In this document: positions 1-10,291 of the stretch, piece after piece | How the letters are laid out: each line of letters starts with the position of its first letter | Position numbering within the stretch: the first letter of the stretch is position 1 | Origin: Herbinix sp. | GTDB lineage: Bacteria > Bacillota > Clostridia > Lachnospirales > Lachnospiraceae | Assembly (NCBI GenBank): GCA_029238935.1 | Contig: JAQZBN010000002.1 | Location: 101,475 to 165,474 of the forward strand | Direction: 5' to 3' | DNA length: 64,000 nucleotides | The notes under the pieces: model-generated | The model's database searches: none | Seen by the model: only the letters and a program-made list of their open reading frames with translations | What the model was told of the DNA's origin: nothing | Program-made: the position numbers and the translations under genes

Positions 1-164
1 TTATAGAAAAAGATATGTTGATTGATTACTTAAATATTACTCTCTACTATTACGGAAATCAAATAAATCAATTTCATTTCATTTATGATCAAACTTATTT
101 TTTATATACTTTTCGCTCTTAAATATATAGTTATGCCTGAATGCAACCATACTGTATTTTATTA

Positions 165-554
165 TTACCTTAATACTTCTTGCAAAAGTCTGATTACGTC
201 CAGATCAGCCGGCAACCAATTTACCCTATCCAGTTCCTCCACTGCAAGCCATTTTGCTGCTTTGTGCTCTATTAGTTTTAACTCCCCGCTATTGATTGTG
301 CATAAAAAACAATGCATCGTCAAATGAAAGCTGGGATAATCATACTCGACTGTCGTTAATAATTGATTCATATTTATTTTTATATTTAATTCTTCCCATA
401 TCTCACGATGAAGGGCGTCTTCCTTTAACTCTCCTACTTCTACTTTTCCTCCCGGAAACTCCCAGCCATCCTTAAACTCTCCATAACCTCGCTGTGTCGC
501 TAGAATTTTTCCGCTTTCTACTAGGATTGCTGCCACAACTTCTATTTTTTTCAT
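165..554 (-). CDS. NUDIX hydrolase, MutT-like
   Basis: Protein of 129 residues with a complete NUDIX box at residues 36-58: GGKVEVGELKED followed by REIWEEL, which supplies the metal-binding glutamates (E51, E54, E55). The family hydrolyses nucleoside diphosphates linked to another group. The short single-domain form and the GWEFPGGKVE context resemble MutT/NudG enzymes that remove oxidised dNTPs, but the substrate cannot be fixed from sequence. The ATG is preceded by AGGAG at a spacing of 7. It stands alone; the GH2 gene upstream is separated from it by a terminator. Family is certain, exact substrate is not. Confidence 0.85.
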   Translation of the reverse strand: MKKIEVVAAILVESGKILATQRGYGEFKDGWEFPGGKVEVGELKEDALHREIWEELNIKINMNQLLTTVEYDYPSFHLTMHCFLCTINSGELKLIEHKAAKWLAVEELDRVNWLPADLDVIRLLQEVLR

Positions 555-654
555 TGTATTCTCCTATCGGTTACTGCAATAATCGATCGTTTTATTTTAC
601 TTATTCTTTTTTATATTATAACAATTGTATAACATAAATTATATAACAAAAACT

Positions 655-693
655 AAACCGCTGCATCTCTATTTATAGAAAATGCAGCGGTTT
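655..693 (-). terminator. Intrinsic terminator of the GH2 gene
   Basis: Perfect 12-bp inverted repeat (AAACCGCTGCAT / ATGCAGCGGTTT) with a 15-nt loop. It lies 25 bp past the stop codon of the GH2 gene and on the minus strand is followed by AGTTTTTG. The AAA/TTT stem ends could also let it work on the other strand. Confidence 0.8.
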
Positions 694-717
694 ATATCTT
701 TTCTTCCTTACCTTTCA

Positions 718-3700
718 TTATCTGGTTCTGATATCAAATCGATCAATATTAACGTAATTATACTCAGAACTCACATTTTTATCCCCGGTCACTCTAATCT
801 TAAGAGTATGTTTTCCCGAAGCCAAAAGAGGAGTTGTAAACATAGCTGTGCTTGGTGATAGGGTGGGGGAATAGAGATCAACTAAGGTTTCTGGACCATC
901 ATCGACTGAAATTGCTGCAATACCGTTATTATTGCCCGGAGCACCAAAGTACGTTGCTTGAACACCTTCAAAGGTAACCAGACAGTACTTATCCTTATCT
1001 GATGTCCAATGATTATCACTATTATAACACATTTGATTTGAACTAAAGCCCCACTCTCCTTCGTAATGAATCAGGATACTCTCATGCTCCGTATCCGTAT
1101 CATTTAGTGTAATGAATGGATTTACATTCTTTAAGCTTTGCCTAATCACACCATAGAAAGGTTTTGTTGTCTTGCTACCATCCGTCAGTGTTAATGATAC
1201 CTCCATCGTTTCATCCCCGTCGATCTCCGGAATCGTAATTGCCTGAGTAAATTGATATTTTTCAAATGGAGCAAAGATTTTACTCATCGTATATTCTGAA
1301 ATTGTCTCTTTTCCCTTGGTCAGAGCGACAACTAAGGTTGTAGCTTTCTCCTGATTCGAATTATTCTGAAACTCTGCCCAGAACCTATGCTCACCGGCAG
1401 GGAGTGTTACACCCTCTTGGTCCCCTAAGGAAGAGCCATTATAATTAAATTCCGGAATCGATGCATTAATTTCGTTGGACACCTCAGCGGTTGTAAAACT
1501 AACCGTGCCGGAGCTTAATCCTTCTGCACTTGCCGTTACGGCTACCGTACCTGAGGTAAATCCAGTCCGTATTGCTACTTTCATTAAGCCACCCTCTGCT
1601 TCTAGCTGAGGATCTCCCGGTGCTCTGTAATTCATCGGTTGTGATTCATCCACATAAAAATTATAAGAACCTTTATAGTTTGCTGGTCCGGTTACATCAA
1701 AACGGATCGTATTATTCGCTAGCGGACACCAATTACCATCGACATCGACGATACGGGCTTCAATAATTGCAATATCGGATCCATTTGCGTAAAGCGTAAA
1801 GTTATCCCCGTTTGGTTTTGTCAGCATCGGTTGTACACTCAATTCGATATGATCCGGTGCTCCTGAGGTTACTCTAATGTCTTCGCATATTGGTTTCCCA
1901 TTTTGGTCGACGCCGACTGCCTTTAAAGTACCTCTTTCCCAATCCACATCAGACCAGGTGCATCTTTTATTCTTATTCGGGGTACGTACTCCCTGACTCA
2001 CTCCGTTTATAAATAATTCAACACCGGAGCAATTACTCCAGGCATCCACGGTTTGTTTACTAGGAGCATAATTCCAGTGGCTTTGCAGCGTAACTCCAGG
2101 CTTTATTTCATATGGCATCCATACAGCGTTTTTCCATATTTGATATTTAAGCTTTGGAATACGATTTCCATCCATGGCCGAGGAACCTAAGGATTTTTGA
2201 TTTTTACGACCGTTTAGATATTTGGTGTAACCTTCTCCCCAAGTCTCTACTAGCATCCAGTCAATAAATCCGCAGGCTTTTTGTGCTATCTCCTTGTTAT
2301 ACTCAGTGATATACCAGTCCGCAAATTCTTTTTCATGGACATAATCATATCGTGCAATACACATATCCAGTTTAGTGTCACTGAAATATGCACCATAAGC
2401 CTCCATATTTATGGACGGTGACCCCTCTTCTTTCCAATACCAATTGGTATAGCCAATCATTAGCTTGGTATCGGTTGGTTTAAACATCGTTTTGTCTCTG
2501 CTATGTACGATACGAGGCGCCAGATAATCCCATTCATTGACTAAATCATAGGTTGACTTAGGTGAAATATTTACTCCGCTGTTGGCCATACCATTATTCG
2601 CTTCCCAGACAGCTATGGATGGATGGTTACGATCTCTTATGATCATATCCCGGTCATATTCCTTCTTATAGGTATTGGCAGGCTCATCATGGAGGGACCA
2701 TTCGTCATCACCACTATTTTCAATTACTAAGATACCATAAGCATCACAGGCCTCGATCGTCGCCGGTGTTGCAGGTACATGGCCAATGCGCAAGGTATTC
2801 GCTCCTGCTTCTGCCATGAAAGCAATATCTCTCCATTGTAGTTCAGCCGGTACCGCAGATCCCAAACCTGGATAGGTATTGCGGTTACCAAAACCATTTA
2901 TTAGATGCTTTTGTCCATTGATATAAGCATAATCACTGTCCCAAGTAATCGTTCTGATACCCAAAGGACTTTCAAAGACATCTACGGTTTTCCCGTCTAC
3001 TTTCACAATGCTATATACCCGATAGAGATAAGGGGTTCCATAAAGACTGGCATTGGGATACCACAGGATAGGATTTTTAATCTCCCCGGTCTGATCAAAC
3101 ATATGGATGGCACCGGGTTGTACCGTTTTCTGCTCCGTCATCGTTAAGACAACCTTCTGCACATCATTTACCACCTGCGTAATCAGCGTAACCTCTTTGG
3201 TCATTTCATCTTCATTTTCTACGTTGGTCTGAATGCGGATTTGTGCACACTCTTGATCCGCTGAAATCGTGGATACGTAGGTACCCCATTTTTGGATCGG
3301 TGAATATACATTGGATGGCACATGTACTTTGTCGGTAATGTGAAGATAAACCGGACTTACAATACCCCCATACCCCATACCGAAATCATTTTTAGTTCCG
3401 AAGTTTGGCCAGGTGAAGAAGGAACCAGAATCGTTCGATACCCGAACCGCAATCACATTCTCTTCTTTGTAATTAACAAAATCGGTGATATCCAGAGTAA
3501 AGGGCAAAAATCCTCCCACATGGGTAACTTCCTCCGGTTGATCTACTTCTGTATTACCCGGCACAAAAATACCATTGATATAGACTGCAGCTCCGATATT
3601 GACTCCTTCAAATTCCAGAAATATTTTGCTGCCTTGATATTCTTCTCCTAGTTCAAAATGTTTTCGATACCATACCGTTCCCTTATACATTGATATATTT

Positions 3701-3972
3701 TTTGTATTGGTGAAGGTATCCATATCGTTAAAGCAATGGGGGACTCCAACATTTTTCCAGGCATCATCATTATAATCAGACAATATCACCTCATCCTTCT
3801 TAAGGTCTGATTTCATGAACTTCCATGGAGTATCCCCCAGATTGATCGTTTTTCGCTTTGATTGTTCTAAATACATTTTCTTTGAACCTCCTAATGTACG
3901 AATGGAAAATAAGGATATGAATACGAGAATTAGAAAGCATATGATTATTAAGATCTTATAATGTCTTTTCAT
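718..3972 (-). CDS. Secreted glycoside hydrolase family 2 protein
   Basis: About 1084 residues. I chose the ATG at 3972 because AAAAGGATGG lies upstream at good spacing; an in-frame ATG at 4005 has a poorer site. The N-terminus is a signal peptide or signal anchor (MKRHYKILIIICFLILVF). GH2 sugar-binding and immunoglobulin-like domains follow (to about residue 335), then the TIM barrel. The usual acid/base motif W-x-x-x-N-E is replaced by WEANNG (residues 457-462 here), so the acid/base is unclear. The downstream half holds Ig-like domains. The last ~130 residues look like a jelly-roll carbohydrate-binding module. It is divergent from an AraC regulator, which probably controls it. Likely acts on plant beta-glycosides outside the membrane; the linkage is unknown. 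Confidence 0.85.
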   Translation of the reverse strand: MKRHYKILIIICFLILVFISLFSIRTLGGSKKMYLEQSKRKTINLGDTPWKFMKSDLKKDEVILSDYNDDAWKNVGVPHCFNDMDTFTNTKNISMYKGTVWYRKHFELGEEYQGSKIFLEFEGVNIGAAVYINGIFVPGNTEVDQPEEVTHVGGFLPFTLDITDFVNYKEENVIAVRVSNDSGSFFTWPNFGTKNDFGMGYGGIVSPVYLHITDKVHVPSNVYSPIQKWGTYVSTISADQECAQIRIQTNVENEDEMTKEVTLITQVVNDVQKVVLTMTEQKTVQPGAIHMFDQTGEIKNPILWYPNASLYGTPYLYRVYSIVKVDGKTVDVFESPLGIRTITWDSDYAYINGQKHLINGFGNRNTYPGLGSAVPAELQWRDIAFMAEAGANTLRIGHVPATPATIEACDAYGILVIENSGDDEWSLHDEPANTYKKEYDRDMIIRDRNHPSIAVWEANNGMANSGVNISPKSTYDLVNEWDYLAPRIVHSRDKTMFKPTDTKLMIGYTNWYWKEEGSPSINMEAYGAYFSDTKLDMCIARYDYVHEKEFADWYITEYNKEIAQKACGFIDWMLVETWGEGYTKYLNGRKNQKSLGSSAMDGNRIPKLKYQIWKNAVWMPYEIKPGVTLQSHWNYAPSKQTVDAWSNCSGVELFINGVSQGVRTPNKNKRCTWSDVDWERGTLKAVGVDQNGKPICEDIRVTSGAPDHIELSVQPMLTKPNGDNFTLYANGSDIAIIEARIVDVDGNWCPLANNTIRFDVTGPANYKGSYNFYVDESQPMNYRAPGDPQLEAEGGLMKVAIRTGFTSGTVAVTASAEGLSSGTVSFTTAEVSNEINASIPEFNYNGSSLGDQEGVTLPAGEHRFWAEFQNNSNQEKATTLVVALTKGKETISEYTMSKIFAPFEKYQFTQAITIPEIDGDETMEVSLTLTDGSKTTKPFYGVIRQSLKNVNPFITLNDTDTEHESILIHYEGEWGFSSNQMCYNSDNHWTSDKDKYCLVTFEGVQATYFGAPGNNNGIAAISVDDGPETLVDLYSPTLSPSTAMFTTPLLASGKHTLKIRVTGDKNVSSEYNYVNIDRFDIRTR

Positions 3973-4225
3973 AATAAACCCATCCTTTTCATTATAATAC
4001 TTCATTCCAAACTATTTGTTCACAAGATCATCCCCTTACAGAACAGTACCTTATATTTTCCTTTGGGATCATTTATTGTATCTGTATCTATCATGTTTCC
4101 GATGAAATTATAAACAGTGCAATCCTAAATTTAATATCTTTCGTTCATGCGTATCACTCCCAAATATCATTTTCTCGATTATAGCATTAGAACTTCTAGC
4201 TTTCCTCTCATTAACCAAGAAAACT

Positions 4226-4243
4226 TTCCAAAATATTAACATA
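4226..4243 (+). promoter_or_regulatory. Candidate AraC operator, copy 1
   Basis: The 18-bp sequence ttccaaaatattaacata lies in the divergent region between the GH2 gene and the AraC gene (3973-4318). A 15-of-18 match (ttccagaaaattaacatt) lies upstream of the second GH2 gene at 10146-10163 in the same plus-strand orientation. Sharing by the two GH2 genes that flank one AraC regulator suggests an operator. This is inference from two copies only. I see nothing else definite in this 346-bp gap. Confidence 0.35.
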
Positions 4244-4318
4244 CAGGATTGCAACCCATTATAGTTTCAGATACAATAAAACTATCTTATTCTTATATAG
4301 AAATCGGAGGGTTCGTAT

Positions 4319-5170
4319 TTGAAAACATATTCCATACCGTTCTATGATAGTTCAAAAAAAGAACAGTTATATTGCTCCTATGTGGAAAACCTTACTTTTC
4401 CCCCACATTTTCATGAACAAGTGGAGATTTTATATGTCATCGAAGGTGAAATTGAAATCACCATCAACGGAGAAACAGAGCTTTTAAAGGAAAGAGAAAG
4501 TGTCATTATCTTTCCTCATAAAATTCATGAATTTCTAACCCCCATCCATGCTAAGATACATTTAATGATTTTTCCTACTCCTTTGCTTGGGGATTTTTAT
4601 TCCTTTTTTCATGAATTCCATCCCAACAACCCTTATATTATAAGCAAAGCAACTGCAAAATTAGTGACTCAAAACATAGAAGCATTATTTCAATATATTA
4701 ACACGCTTAACGTTGACCAGGATCCTTGGCGGTATGACTATACGTTTCAGAACAACAAGGAATTATGGCTGGCTAAGGGATATATGCAACTGATTCTTTG
4801 GCATATGTTCGATACCATGGAATTAATACGTAATAAGAATTCAATTGAAGATGATAGTGTACTCAAGTGCATTCAATATGTTACCGATCATTATCAAAAT
4901 CCGATCCAATTAGCTGACATCTCAAATTATGTAGGAATTAGCCGTGTACAAGTCTCCAGGATATTTGCGCGAAAGATCGGTTATTCCTTTCCCGACTATC
5001 TAAATACCTTGCGTCTTAACCATGCCCTCCGGCTTTTACAAACAACGGATATGAGTATTTTAGACATATGCAACGAATCTGGTTTTGAAGCGATCAGCAC
5101 CTTTTATTATTGCTTTAAAAAGGTGTATCACAAATCCCCCATTGAAATGAAAAGGTGCCTGACCCCGTGA
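4319..5170 (+). CDS. AraC family transcriptional regulator with cupin sensor
   Basis: Protein of 283 residues starting at TTG, with GGAGG eight bases upstream. Residues about 1-100 form a cupin/AraC ligand-binding barrel (FPPHFHEQVEILYVIEGE). The last ~100 residues carry two AraC helix-turn-helix motifs (LADISNYVGISRVQVSRIF and ILDICNESGFEAISTFYYCF). Such proteins activate sugar-utilisation genes when the inducer binds. It sits between two GH2 genes, one divergent and one convergent, so both are likely targets. The last codons (KRCLTP and stop) are read from the left arm of a long palindrome, so the C-terminal tail appears set by the repeat. Confidence 0.9.
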   Translation: MKTYSIPFYDSSKKEQLYCSYVENLTFPPHFHEQVEILYVIEGEIEITINGETELLKERESVIIFPHKIHEFLTPIHAKIHLMIFPTPLLGDFYSFFHEFHPNNPYIISKATAKLVTQNIEALFQYINTLNVDQDPWRYDYTFQNNKELWLAKGYMQLILWHMFDTMELIRNKNSIEDDSVLKCIQYVTDHYQNPIQLADISNYVGISRVQVSRIFARKIGYSFPDYLNTLRLNHALRLLQTTDMSILDICNESGFEAISTFYYCFKKVYHKSPIEMKRCLTP

Positions 5171-5219
5171 ACAAACTGTGAACGATTCTCGTTCACAGTT
5201 TGTTCATGGGGTCAGGCAC
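5155..5219. repeat. Long palindrome, copy 1 (GTGCCTGACCCC repeat)
   Basis: Two 31-bp arms with a 3-nt loop (TTC at 5186-5188); the only mismatch becomes a G:U pair in RNA. The arm begins GTGCCTGACCCCGTGAACAA. It covers the stop codon of the AraC gene and ends 4 bp from the stop codon of the convergent GH2 gene. It can therefore serve as a terminator for both. A near-identical copy lies at 10292-10363. Confidence 0.9.
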
Positions 5220-5223
5220 TGTT

Positions 5224-8200
5224 TTACATTACATTCATCTCATAGATCGAGTACGTCCAGCCAGTCCCTCGCTTTAGCATAAGTATTTTGATGTACCTCG
5301 CTGTCACCGGATTAAATTCATATATCTTGGTTCCGGTACTTCCGTTTGTTTCCGTAAAGATATCCGTAAAATTCGTACCATCGTTAGAATATTGTAGCTT
5401 ATATTCTTTTCCATAGGCATTTTCCCAGGTTAGTTCAATTGTTGAAAATGTCTTTGGCTCTTTTAAGTCGACCAATACCCAGTGATCATCTACCGCAGCT
5501 TTTGCAGCCCACCTGGTACTCATCTCACCATCCACTATTTTTCCAGGACCAAAATCATTACTTTCATAATCACTGGCGGTCACTTCTGCATTGAGTGTCA
5601 AACTAGGCCTTTGATTTACCAGAATTGCAAACTCATACATGGAGTATCCCCAATTGGTACCTCGTTTCACTCCGACCCAACGTACATATCTTGCACTGAT
5701 TGCCGAGCCAAAATCGAAATTATCTTCCCTCTCCGCACCTGTTCCACCAGTACCATCGACTTTGTGTGCGATCTGAGAAAAATTCTCTCCGTCATCGGAT
5801 ACTTCAATATAATATTCTTTTCCATAAGCCGCTTCCCAGTTGATTGTAATGGAATGAAACTCTGAGACTTTACCCAGATCAACGAATAGCCACTCATCAT
5901 CACTACCCTGACCCGACGCCCATCTGGAACCGATGTTCCCATCGATTGCATTTTTGGCTACATTATCACCTTCTTCCGTCGTACTGGCGGTGACGATGCT
6001 TCCGATACTTAGGTTACGTTTTAGTGAGTTGATTTCAGCCGGCTCATAATTTACTGCATTCCGATATTTTCTAACCGGTGTTAATAGGGTTGCACCTTCC
6101 TTGATATAGCATTTTATTGTATATTCTTTCGATTCTTCACCCTCCGGTATGACAATAGGGTCAGTGGTTATTGTAAAATGATCACCAGATATTAATTTCG
6201 AGTCGAATGCACTCCTTCTAGTATCAACCAGTTCATTTCCTTGATAAACTTCTGCAATTAATTCACCGGCTACATTGCTTTCTTCTGATACATCGATATC
6301 CACCGAGATCGTAACCGTTCCGGCTGACACCAGTCCTGTAAGCTCACCGTTATGTTCCATGTACATACTGCCAATCGTAAAGGATGTGGTTCCTTGGTTT
6401 ATCACAGAATGATTCACATTAAACCCTTCTAGTTCAAATCGCGGCTCTGCACCATATAAATTCTTTTCTTTAAAATCCAAAGTAATTTCTTTTACTTCCC
6501 CAGGCATTAATGAAAAATAATTATCCTCATAGAAAACCGGAAGTACCCTTTCCCCACTCTGCTCGTTCATCACTTTAAGCCGGATCATCAGTGCCGGTTT
6601 ATCCGAGTTGTTCTCCACTCTGATGTGATAGTATCTTGAGGAGTCTTTTGTTTCAATATATGAATACTGTGCTTTTACATCTAATTGAGGAATTTGATCC
6701 ATCGTCGTATAATCCTGATAGGTATTAAAGTTATTCCAATAGAAGTCTGTGGTAAGGATCTCACCTGCTGCATTTTCTACCCTGGTCTTAACAAACTGAA
6801 CCGGGGAGGCATTTCTGTCAAAGGCAAGCTGAAATAATGTCTCCTTCGTATCTGATTTCATGTCCTTGGTAACGCTTTTCGCATAGAGTAACTCCCCATT
6901 GATATCATAGAGCTCTACAATCGCTTTCAGTCCATTTTGATCCTTTGGAGTTGCATTGATCAGCACCATATCATTATTAGCGATATTAAAGATGAAATTA
7001 ATCGGCTGATTACCGGTTTTTACACCATAATATGCTCCATTTACATCGTGGTAATAATCATAGGTCTGCCAGATCAAAGACGGCCAAACCGACTGACTCA
7101 TCCACAACAGCATCCCATTACTTTTAGTATCAAAGGTAGCCTCAAAGATCGCTTTATAATTTTCATATCCGACCATCTGGGCATTTCGAACGAATTCTTC
7201 CACATTAGTATAATTGCCATAGCTGGTACAATCCAGCATATATTGTTTTCCGGAACAATTCCAATAATCAGCAAGATCATGAAGAGACCACATGGAATTC
7301 TTAGGCCATAAATTTTCTTCCGGAAGCATCGCTTTCATACTCTCAATTACAGGAATGTTAGGTAGTCCTCGCTCGCTGGTAATCAAATTAGGAGTTGTGC
7401 TCTTAAAATAGAACTTCGGTCCTTTGGCAGCATAAGGTCCCCCTGGTCCCACAGGATCCCATCTGGAATTCGGAAAATAGAGCCTAGTTCCGTCTAGCTC
7501 CGTAATCAAGCTGCGGAAACCATCTTCCAGCTCTTTCTTTTCCGGCCATGCTTCATTGATACCGCAGTAGAAAGCTAAGGATGCATGGGATCTATAATCT
7601 TTAATCTTATCCTCTGCATTGGCCAGGAACATCGGAACATCCTTTGGTACATGGAGCCAACCCCCTGGCAGGAAGAAATCGTCCCAAATCAGAACTCCGT
7701 ATTTATCGCAAGCTTCATAGAACGCCGGATCATTGGTTTGACCTCCCCAATTTCGGATCATATTCAAATTAGCATCATGATGTAACCGAATTTTATCATC
7801 AAAGGTCTCATCATCCACGTCCAGATTAATCTCTTCCATTCCCCAGTTACCGCCACGGCATATAATTCTCGTACCATTGCAATATAAAGCTAGGTTCTTT
7901 CCGTTGATATATCCATTGGGATCAACTTCATCCCCGGGCTCTTGTTTGTAGCTAAATTCGCGCACACCAAATTGAAAACTATCCTGATCCGATTCTACGC
8001 CGTCGATATAAGCACTTACGGATACCCTATACAGCGGTTGATCACCATAGGTGTTCGGCCACCATACCTTTGGTTCCTCCAAAACTTGTGTATCAAATAT
8101 TACTTCCTTCGTTTGACCAGCTTCCAGTACAATTTCTTTTTCAAATATAAGTTCCGGGCATTCCTTCACTGTACCTTTCACAATTGCTGTAATCGATTGG

Positions 8201-10029
8201 TTATTTGAATTATGCACTTCTGTTTTCAATATTAAATTAGCTTTTGATAAATTAAATGATCCATCCTTATTAGGATCAAATGTCGTAATCATCCAGGGAT
8301 CAATCACTTGAAGCTCTTTCGTATAGGTTAAAAATACATCATTATAGATACCTATGTTACGGCCTCTAACGGTTGGAACCCAGTCCCAGCCTGCGCTAGC
8401 GGAATGAGTTGGACCATCTGCCCCGATGCTGCCGTCATTACCAAACACTCCACCCATGGTACCCGGACCATACTCTCCACTGACGAATGGGGTTCCGGGA
8501 TCAGTATTGTTATAGATCAACACTGCTAGATAATTTTCTTTACCAAAGTTTACAAACTCCGTTACATCAAATTTTGCTCTTGTGAATGCCCCATTAATAT
8601 TACCAAGTCTCTTCCCGTTAAAATAAACTTCTGCCTTATAATTGATTGCCTCAAAATTCAACCAAACCTTTTGTCCTTGTGAAGACTTGGGAATCTCAAA
8701 ACTATTTCGATACCAAAAATTAGATTTGAAATAACTATCCGACACTAAAAACTGTTGATCACCGTAATTCGGATCCGCAACCGCACCTGCTTTGAGAAAG
8801 GATGTAAGCACTGTTCCAGGAACTATGGCAGGCAGCCAAGTATCCGAGTTATACTCTTTCGATGCAATCCTGCATCCAATTGTATCTGCAGTATCATTGG
8901 AACTTTCTGGATTTGCATATGCATCTGCACTTGAATCCACCTCTGAAGCTCGCTCCACTTGCCAATTACCTCCAGTTAAAACGAACGCACCATCATCCCT
9001 CGTCCGAGGTTTATTTTCCTGATCCCCTTGATAGTACAGCTCATTGGTTCCATACACTTCGAATTCTCTTACGATATAAGCTAAATTCGCTTCTGTTGGT
9101 TTTGATTTGCACAGTAATTTTACATAACGGGCTTTGTGCTCATCAAAATTAAGCACCTTAACTCCACCAGTTCCGCTCTCATCCTGCGCAACCTTCGTCC
9201 AAGTTTTTGTATCATCGGAAACTTGTATCTCATAAGTTTTTGCATACATACTTCCCCAATAGATTTTTACGGAACTAAGAGCACTTTCCTGTCCTAAATC
9301 GACATAAATCCATTCCTCATTGTTCCCACCACTCATCCAGCAACTTACAAAGTCATCTTCACCATATGGTTGAAAGATTCGATTTCCTGAAGCATCTAAT
9401 AAGTTCCATTCAGAAAATTGCACTCGATCAGAACCATTTACACCAGTAATATTTAACCGAAAATAATGATATGCTTTTTCAATGTTAGAAACAGTATAAG
9501 TATTCGTAACTCCTCTTCCGGAAAACGACTGAGCCTCCTGAGAATCAATTGTAGTAAAATTGGTACCATCATTGGAGCCCTGTAAGGTCCAGGATAGCGG
9601 ATCTGCACCAGAAGCAGAATACCAATCACTATAGATACTGGATGCTATTTGATAACTGGCTACCACTGCCTTTCTTGGAACCTGTACCTGAACCCAGGTA
9701 TTTCTGTTAAAGCTCTCAAATCTTGTGTTTATATCATTATCAAACAAATATTTCACATTACCATATCTAGCATCATTTCCATGTTCATGAGAATAATGAA
9801 TAGCCATTTTGCTCTCATTCTCTATGTCATGAATGATACCATCCGTCACTAAATGCGCTGTCTCGTTAAAACCGAACGCACTGGATTGATATGCAGCTCT
9901 TCTGAGCGCTAAATTTCGGACGGAACCGTCCGCAACACCTAGTAATTGATTACCTAAAGTAACCGACATCACTGTAACCATAAATATCACACCTATCGGA
10001 ATAAATTTTTTTAATAACTTGAACAACAT
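5224..10029 (-). CDS. Secreted GH2 exo-glycosidase with four CBM32 (F5/8C) modules
   Basis: Protein of 1601 residues. Order: signal peptide (residues 1-30); discoidin-type modules at about 45-215 and 225-328; GH2 jelly roll from about 395; Ig-like domain; TIM barrel; C-terminal Ig-like domains; two further discoidin modules at 1339-1470 and 1474-1601. The acid/base pair is visible as YCGINE (N825-E826) and the likely nucleophile is E886 in SERGLPNIP. The barrel resembles beta-mannosidase/exo-beta-glucosaminidase GH2 enzymes rather than LacZ. The four modules suggest binding to galactose- or glucosamine-containing polysaccharide. Start ATG has GGGAGG upstream. It is flanked on both sides by the same palindrome. 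Substrate is unproven. Confidence 0.88.
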   Translation of the reverse strand: MLFKLLKKFIPIGVIFMVTVMSVTLGNQLLGVADGSVRNLALRRAAYQSSAFGFNETAHLVTDGIIHDIENESKMAIHYSHEHGNDARYGNVKYLFDNDINTRFESFNRNTWVQVQVPRKAVVASYQIASSIYSDWYSASGADPLSWTLQGSNDGTNFTTIDSQEAQSFSGRGVTNTYTVSNIEKAYHYFRLNITGVNGSDRVQFSEWNLLDASGNRIFQPYGEDDFVSCWMSGGNNEEWIYVDLGQESALSSVKIYWGSMYAKTYEIQVSDDTKTWTKVAQDESGTGGVKVLNFDEHKARYVKLLCKSKPTEANLAYIVREFEVYGTNELYYQGDQENKPRTRDDGAFVLTGGNWQVERASEVDSSADAYANPESSNDTADTIGCRIASKEYNSDTWLPAIVPGTVLTSFLKAGAVADPNYGDQQFLVSDSYFKSNFWYRNSFEIPKSSQGQKVWLNFEAINYKAEVYFNGKRLGNINGAFTRAKFDVTEFVNFGKENYLAVLIYNNTDPGTPFVSGEYGPGTMGGVFGNDGSIGADGPTHSASAGWDWVPTVRGRNIGIYNDVFLTYTKELQVIDPWMITTFDPNKDGSFNLSKANLILKTEVHNSNNQSITAIVKGTVKECPELIFEKEIVLEAGQTKEVIFDTQVLEEPKVWWPNTYGDQPLYRVSVSAYIDGVESDQDSFQFGVREFSYKQEPGDEVDPNGYINGKNLALYCNGTRIICRGGNWGMEEINLDVDDETFDDKIRLHHDANLNMIRNWGGQTNDPAFYEACDKYGVLIWDDFFLPGGWLHVPKDVPMFLANAEDKIKDYRSHASLAFYCGINEAWPEKKELEDGFRSLITELDGTRLYFPNSRWDPVGPGGPYAAKGPKFYFKSTTPNLITSERGLPNIPVIESMKAMLPEENLWPKNSMWSLHDLADYWNCSGKQYMLDCTSYGNYTNVEEFVRNAQMVGYENYKAIFEATFDTKSNGMLLWMSQSVWPSLIWQTYDYYHDVNGAYYGVKTGNQPINFIFNIANNDMVLINATPKDQNGLKAIVELYDINGELLYAKSVTKDMKSDTKETLFQLAFDRNASPVQFVKTRVENAAGEILTTDFYWNNFNTYQDYTTMDQIPQLDVKAQYSYIETKDSSRYYHIRVENNSDKPALMIRLKVMNEQSGERVLPVFYEDNYFSLMPGEVKEITLDFKEKNLYGAEPRFELEGFNVNHSVINQGTTSFTIGSMYMEHNGELTGLVSAGTVTISVDIDVSEESNVAGELIAEVYQGNELVDTRRSAFDSKLISGDHFTITTDPIVIPEGEESKEYTIKCYIKEGATLLTPVRKYRNAVNYEPAEINSLKRNLSIGSIVTASTTEEGDNVAKNAIDGNIGSRWASGQGSDDEWLFVDLGKVSEFHSITINWEAAYGKEYYIEVSDDGENFSQIAHKVDGTGGTGAEREDNFDFGSAISARYVRWVGVKRGTNWGYSMYEFAILVNQRPSLTLNAEVTASDYESNDFGPGKIVDGEMSTRWAAKAAVDDHWVLVDLKEPKTFSTIELTWENAYGKEYKLQYSNDGTNFTDIFTETNGSTGTKIYEFNPVTARYIKILMLKRGTGWTYSIYEMNVM

Positions 10030-10145
10030 TGTTACCTCCCGTTATCATTCTTTATAATTTTGAGAAGAACCTTGATGTTTACATATATTGTATATTGATT
10101 ATAACATTCGGTTAGGTAATAATCTTCTGAATGATTCTATAAAAA

Positions 10146-10163
10146 TTCCAGAAAATTAACATT
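10146..10163 (+). promoter_or_regulatory. Candidate AraC operator, copy 2
   Basis: The sequence ttccagaaaattaacatt matches 15 of 18 bases of the site at 4226-4243. It lies 117 bp upstream of the large GH2 start. Downstream of it (minus strand) a TATAAT at about 10098-10103 lacks a good -35, as expected for an activator-dependent promoter. The rest of the 10030-10291 gap shows nothing I can name. Confidence 0.35.
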
Positions 10164-10291
10164 AACATATCCTAAACTATATAATCTTGAGTTAAAAGAC
10201 ATGATGATCATCTGCAGTAAAATGATACTAACATTTTCTGGTATCCTATGTCTTGTTGCTCTTCCACATTTTATTGTGCTATAATAACATT

